A DNA stretch of 5,478 nt from contig UPXV01000066.1 of assembly GCA_900538465.1 (NCBI GenBank), forward strand, positions 1 through 5,478, read 5' to 3'. The stretch is from an uncultured Erysipelotrichaceae bacterium. Lineage in GTDB: Bacteria; Bacillota_I; Bacilli_A; Erysipelotrichales; Coprobacillaceae. Position 1 is the first letter of the stretch. Every line of letters starts with the position of its first letter. Position numbers and translations under genes: made by a program. Positions 4,702 through 5,478 of this stretch are shown here, piece after piece. The notes under the pieces are model-generated. The model saw only the letters and a program-made list of their open reading frames with translations. It made no database searches and was not told where the DNA came from.

Positions 4702-5478
4702 ATGAAAAAGAGATGGGGTTATTTAATTTGTGCTGTAGTTATTCTTTTGTTTATGGGAATAGGTTATGCTTTTTCATTATTTGTTGTTCCTATTGAAAAT
4801 GATTTAGGCTTAACAAGGTCACAAACATCACTTGCCTTTACATTATGTTTTATTTGTTTTTCAATTGGTAGTTTTATAGGTGGTTTTTTGGTAAGAAAAA
4901 TTCCACCTCAATTAATTATGCGAATTGTCGCTTTTGTTATGGGTGGAGGGTTCTTTCTTTGTGCAAATGCAACACAGGCATGGCAATTGTATGTTTTTTA
5001 TAGCATCGCATGTGGGACATCAATTGGTTTGATTTATAATGTTTGTGTTAGTGTTTTGCCTTTGTATTTTCAAGATAAATTGGGTTTAACCACTGGGGTT
5101 TTACTAATGGGCTATGCTATGAGTACAACTGTTTTTGGACAGTTATGTGAATATCTCATGACAAGAATTTCATGGAAGGGTGTTTTTATAATACTTGCTA
5201 TTGCTTCATGTCTTGTTTTATTTATAGGAAGTTTTATTTTGCATTATCCAACAGAATTAGAAAAACAACAATTGCCACAAATGAAATTGACAATTGAAAA
5301 AATTAGTTATCGACCAACTCAAGTTTTAAAAACAAAAACTTTTTATATTTTTACTTTGTTTTATATTTTCATGGGTGGGATTGGAATGTCATTGATTAAT
5401 CATATGGCACCTGCTTTTCAAGAAGATTTATTTGTCAATGCGACTTTAACAGCAACCATTGTGAGTATTGTCTCTTTG
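4702..5478 (+). CDS. MFS transporter, OxlT/OFA-like (3' end outside window)
   Basis: First 259 residues of an inner-membrane major facilitator; the frame is open to the window end. Six helices can be seen at about 7-30, 43-64, 71-89, 95-118, 131-150 and 160-181, then a charged cytoplasmic loop (182-212), helix 7 (213-233) and the start of helix 8. This is the usual 6+6 design cut near its middle. The start of the protein (GYAFSLFVVPIENDLGLTRS) and the SLAFT stretch resemble the oxalate/formate antiporter and monocarboxylate group, suggesting an organic-anion substrate, but this is a weak assignment. A degenerate motif A (GGFLVRKIPPQLIMR, 60-74) follows helix 2. GAGGG (4691-4695), 6 nt before the ATG, is the ribosome binding site and touches the regulator stop codon, so the two genes are almost surely cotranscribed. 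Confidence 0.88.
   Translation, partial: MKKRWGYLICAVVILLFMGIGYAFSLFVVPIENDLGLTRSQTSLAFTLCFICFSIGSFIGGFLVRKIPPQLIMRIVAFVMGGGFFLCANATQAWQLYVFYSIACGTSIGLIYNVCVSVLPLYFQDKLGLTTGVLLMGYAMSTTVFGQLCEYLMTRISWKGVFIILAIASCLVLFIGSFILHYPTELEKQQLPQMKLTIEKISYRPTQVLKTKTFYIFTLFYIFMGGIGMSLINHMAPAFQEDLFVNATLTATIVSIVSL

Overview
The window is low-G+C DNA typical of a Firmicutes (Bacillota) chromosome: strong AAGGAGG-type ribosome binding sites, TTGACA/TATAAT-like promoters with 17-bp spacers, and Firmicutes-type gene content. A homoserine dehydrogenase gene argues for chromosome rather than plasmid. An Erysipelotrichia/Coprobacillus-like gut bacterium would fit, but the taxon is inference from composition only.

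Layout. 1-50: no gene seen. 51-1205 (-): homoserine dehydrogenase (hom) with an unusually short C-terminal regulatory region. 1221-1402 (-): the hom control region. It has a near-consensus promoter (TTGACA-17-TATTAT), a 17-codon leader peptide (MIMTINISKTIMCFLNC) rich in Met, Ile and Thr codons, and RNA segments able to form either a terminator or an antiterminator. This looks like ribosome-mediated attenuation rather than a T-box. 1467-2222 (-): a Cof-type HAD phosphatase.

2223-2741 is a dense intergenic region. Its core (about 2324-2604) is an apparent type I toxin-antitoxin locus with the layout of the Fst/par family. A 31-residue hydrophobic toxin gene lies on the minus strand behind a perfect Shine-Dalgarno that can be sequestered in a 5' hairpin. 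A convergent antitoxin RNA of about 65 nt lies on the plus strand. The two share a bidirectional terminator. Two 12-nt direct repeats let the antitoxin RNA pair with the toxin ribosome binding site/start and early codons. Right of it are a plus-strand hairpin with a T-rich tail, a 13-bp palindrome, and the promoter of the next gene.

2748-4691 (+): a LicR/MtlR-like PTS-controlled regulator (HTH, PRD1, PRD2, EIIB-like, EIIA-like) in which three of four expected PRD histidine positions appear substituted. It is followed after 10 nt by 4702-5478 (+), the first 259 codons of an MFS transporter resembling the OxlT/OFA group, cut by the window end. Regulator and transporter probably form one operon. 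The two signals most worth follow-up are the hom leader-peptide attenuator and the Fst-like toxin-antitoxin locus; neither protein-coding part is long enough to be found by ordinary gene calling.
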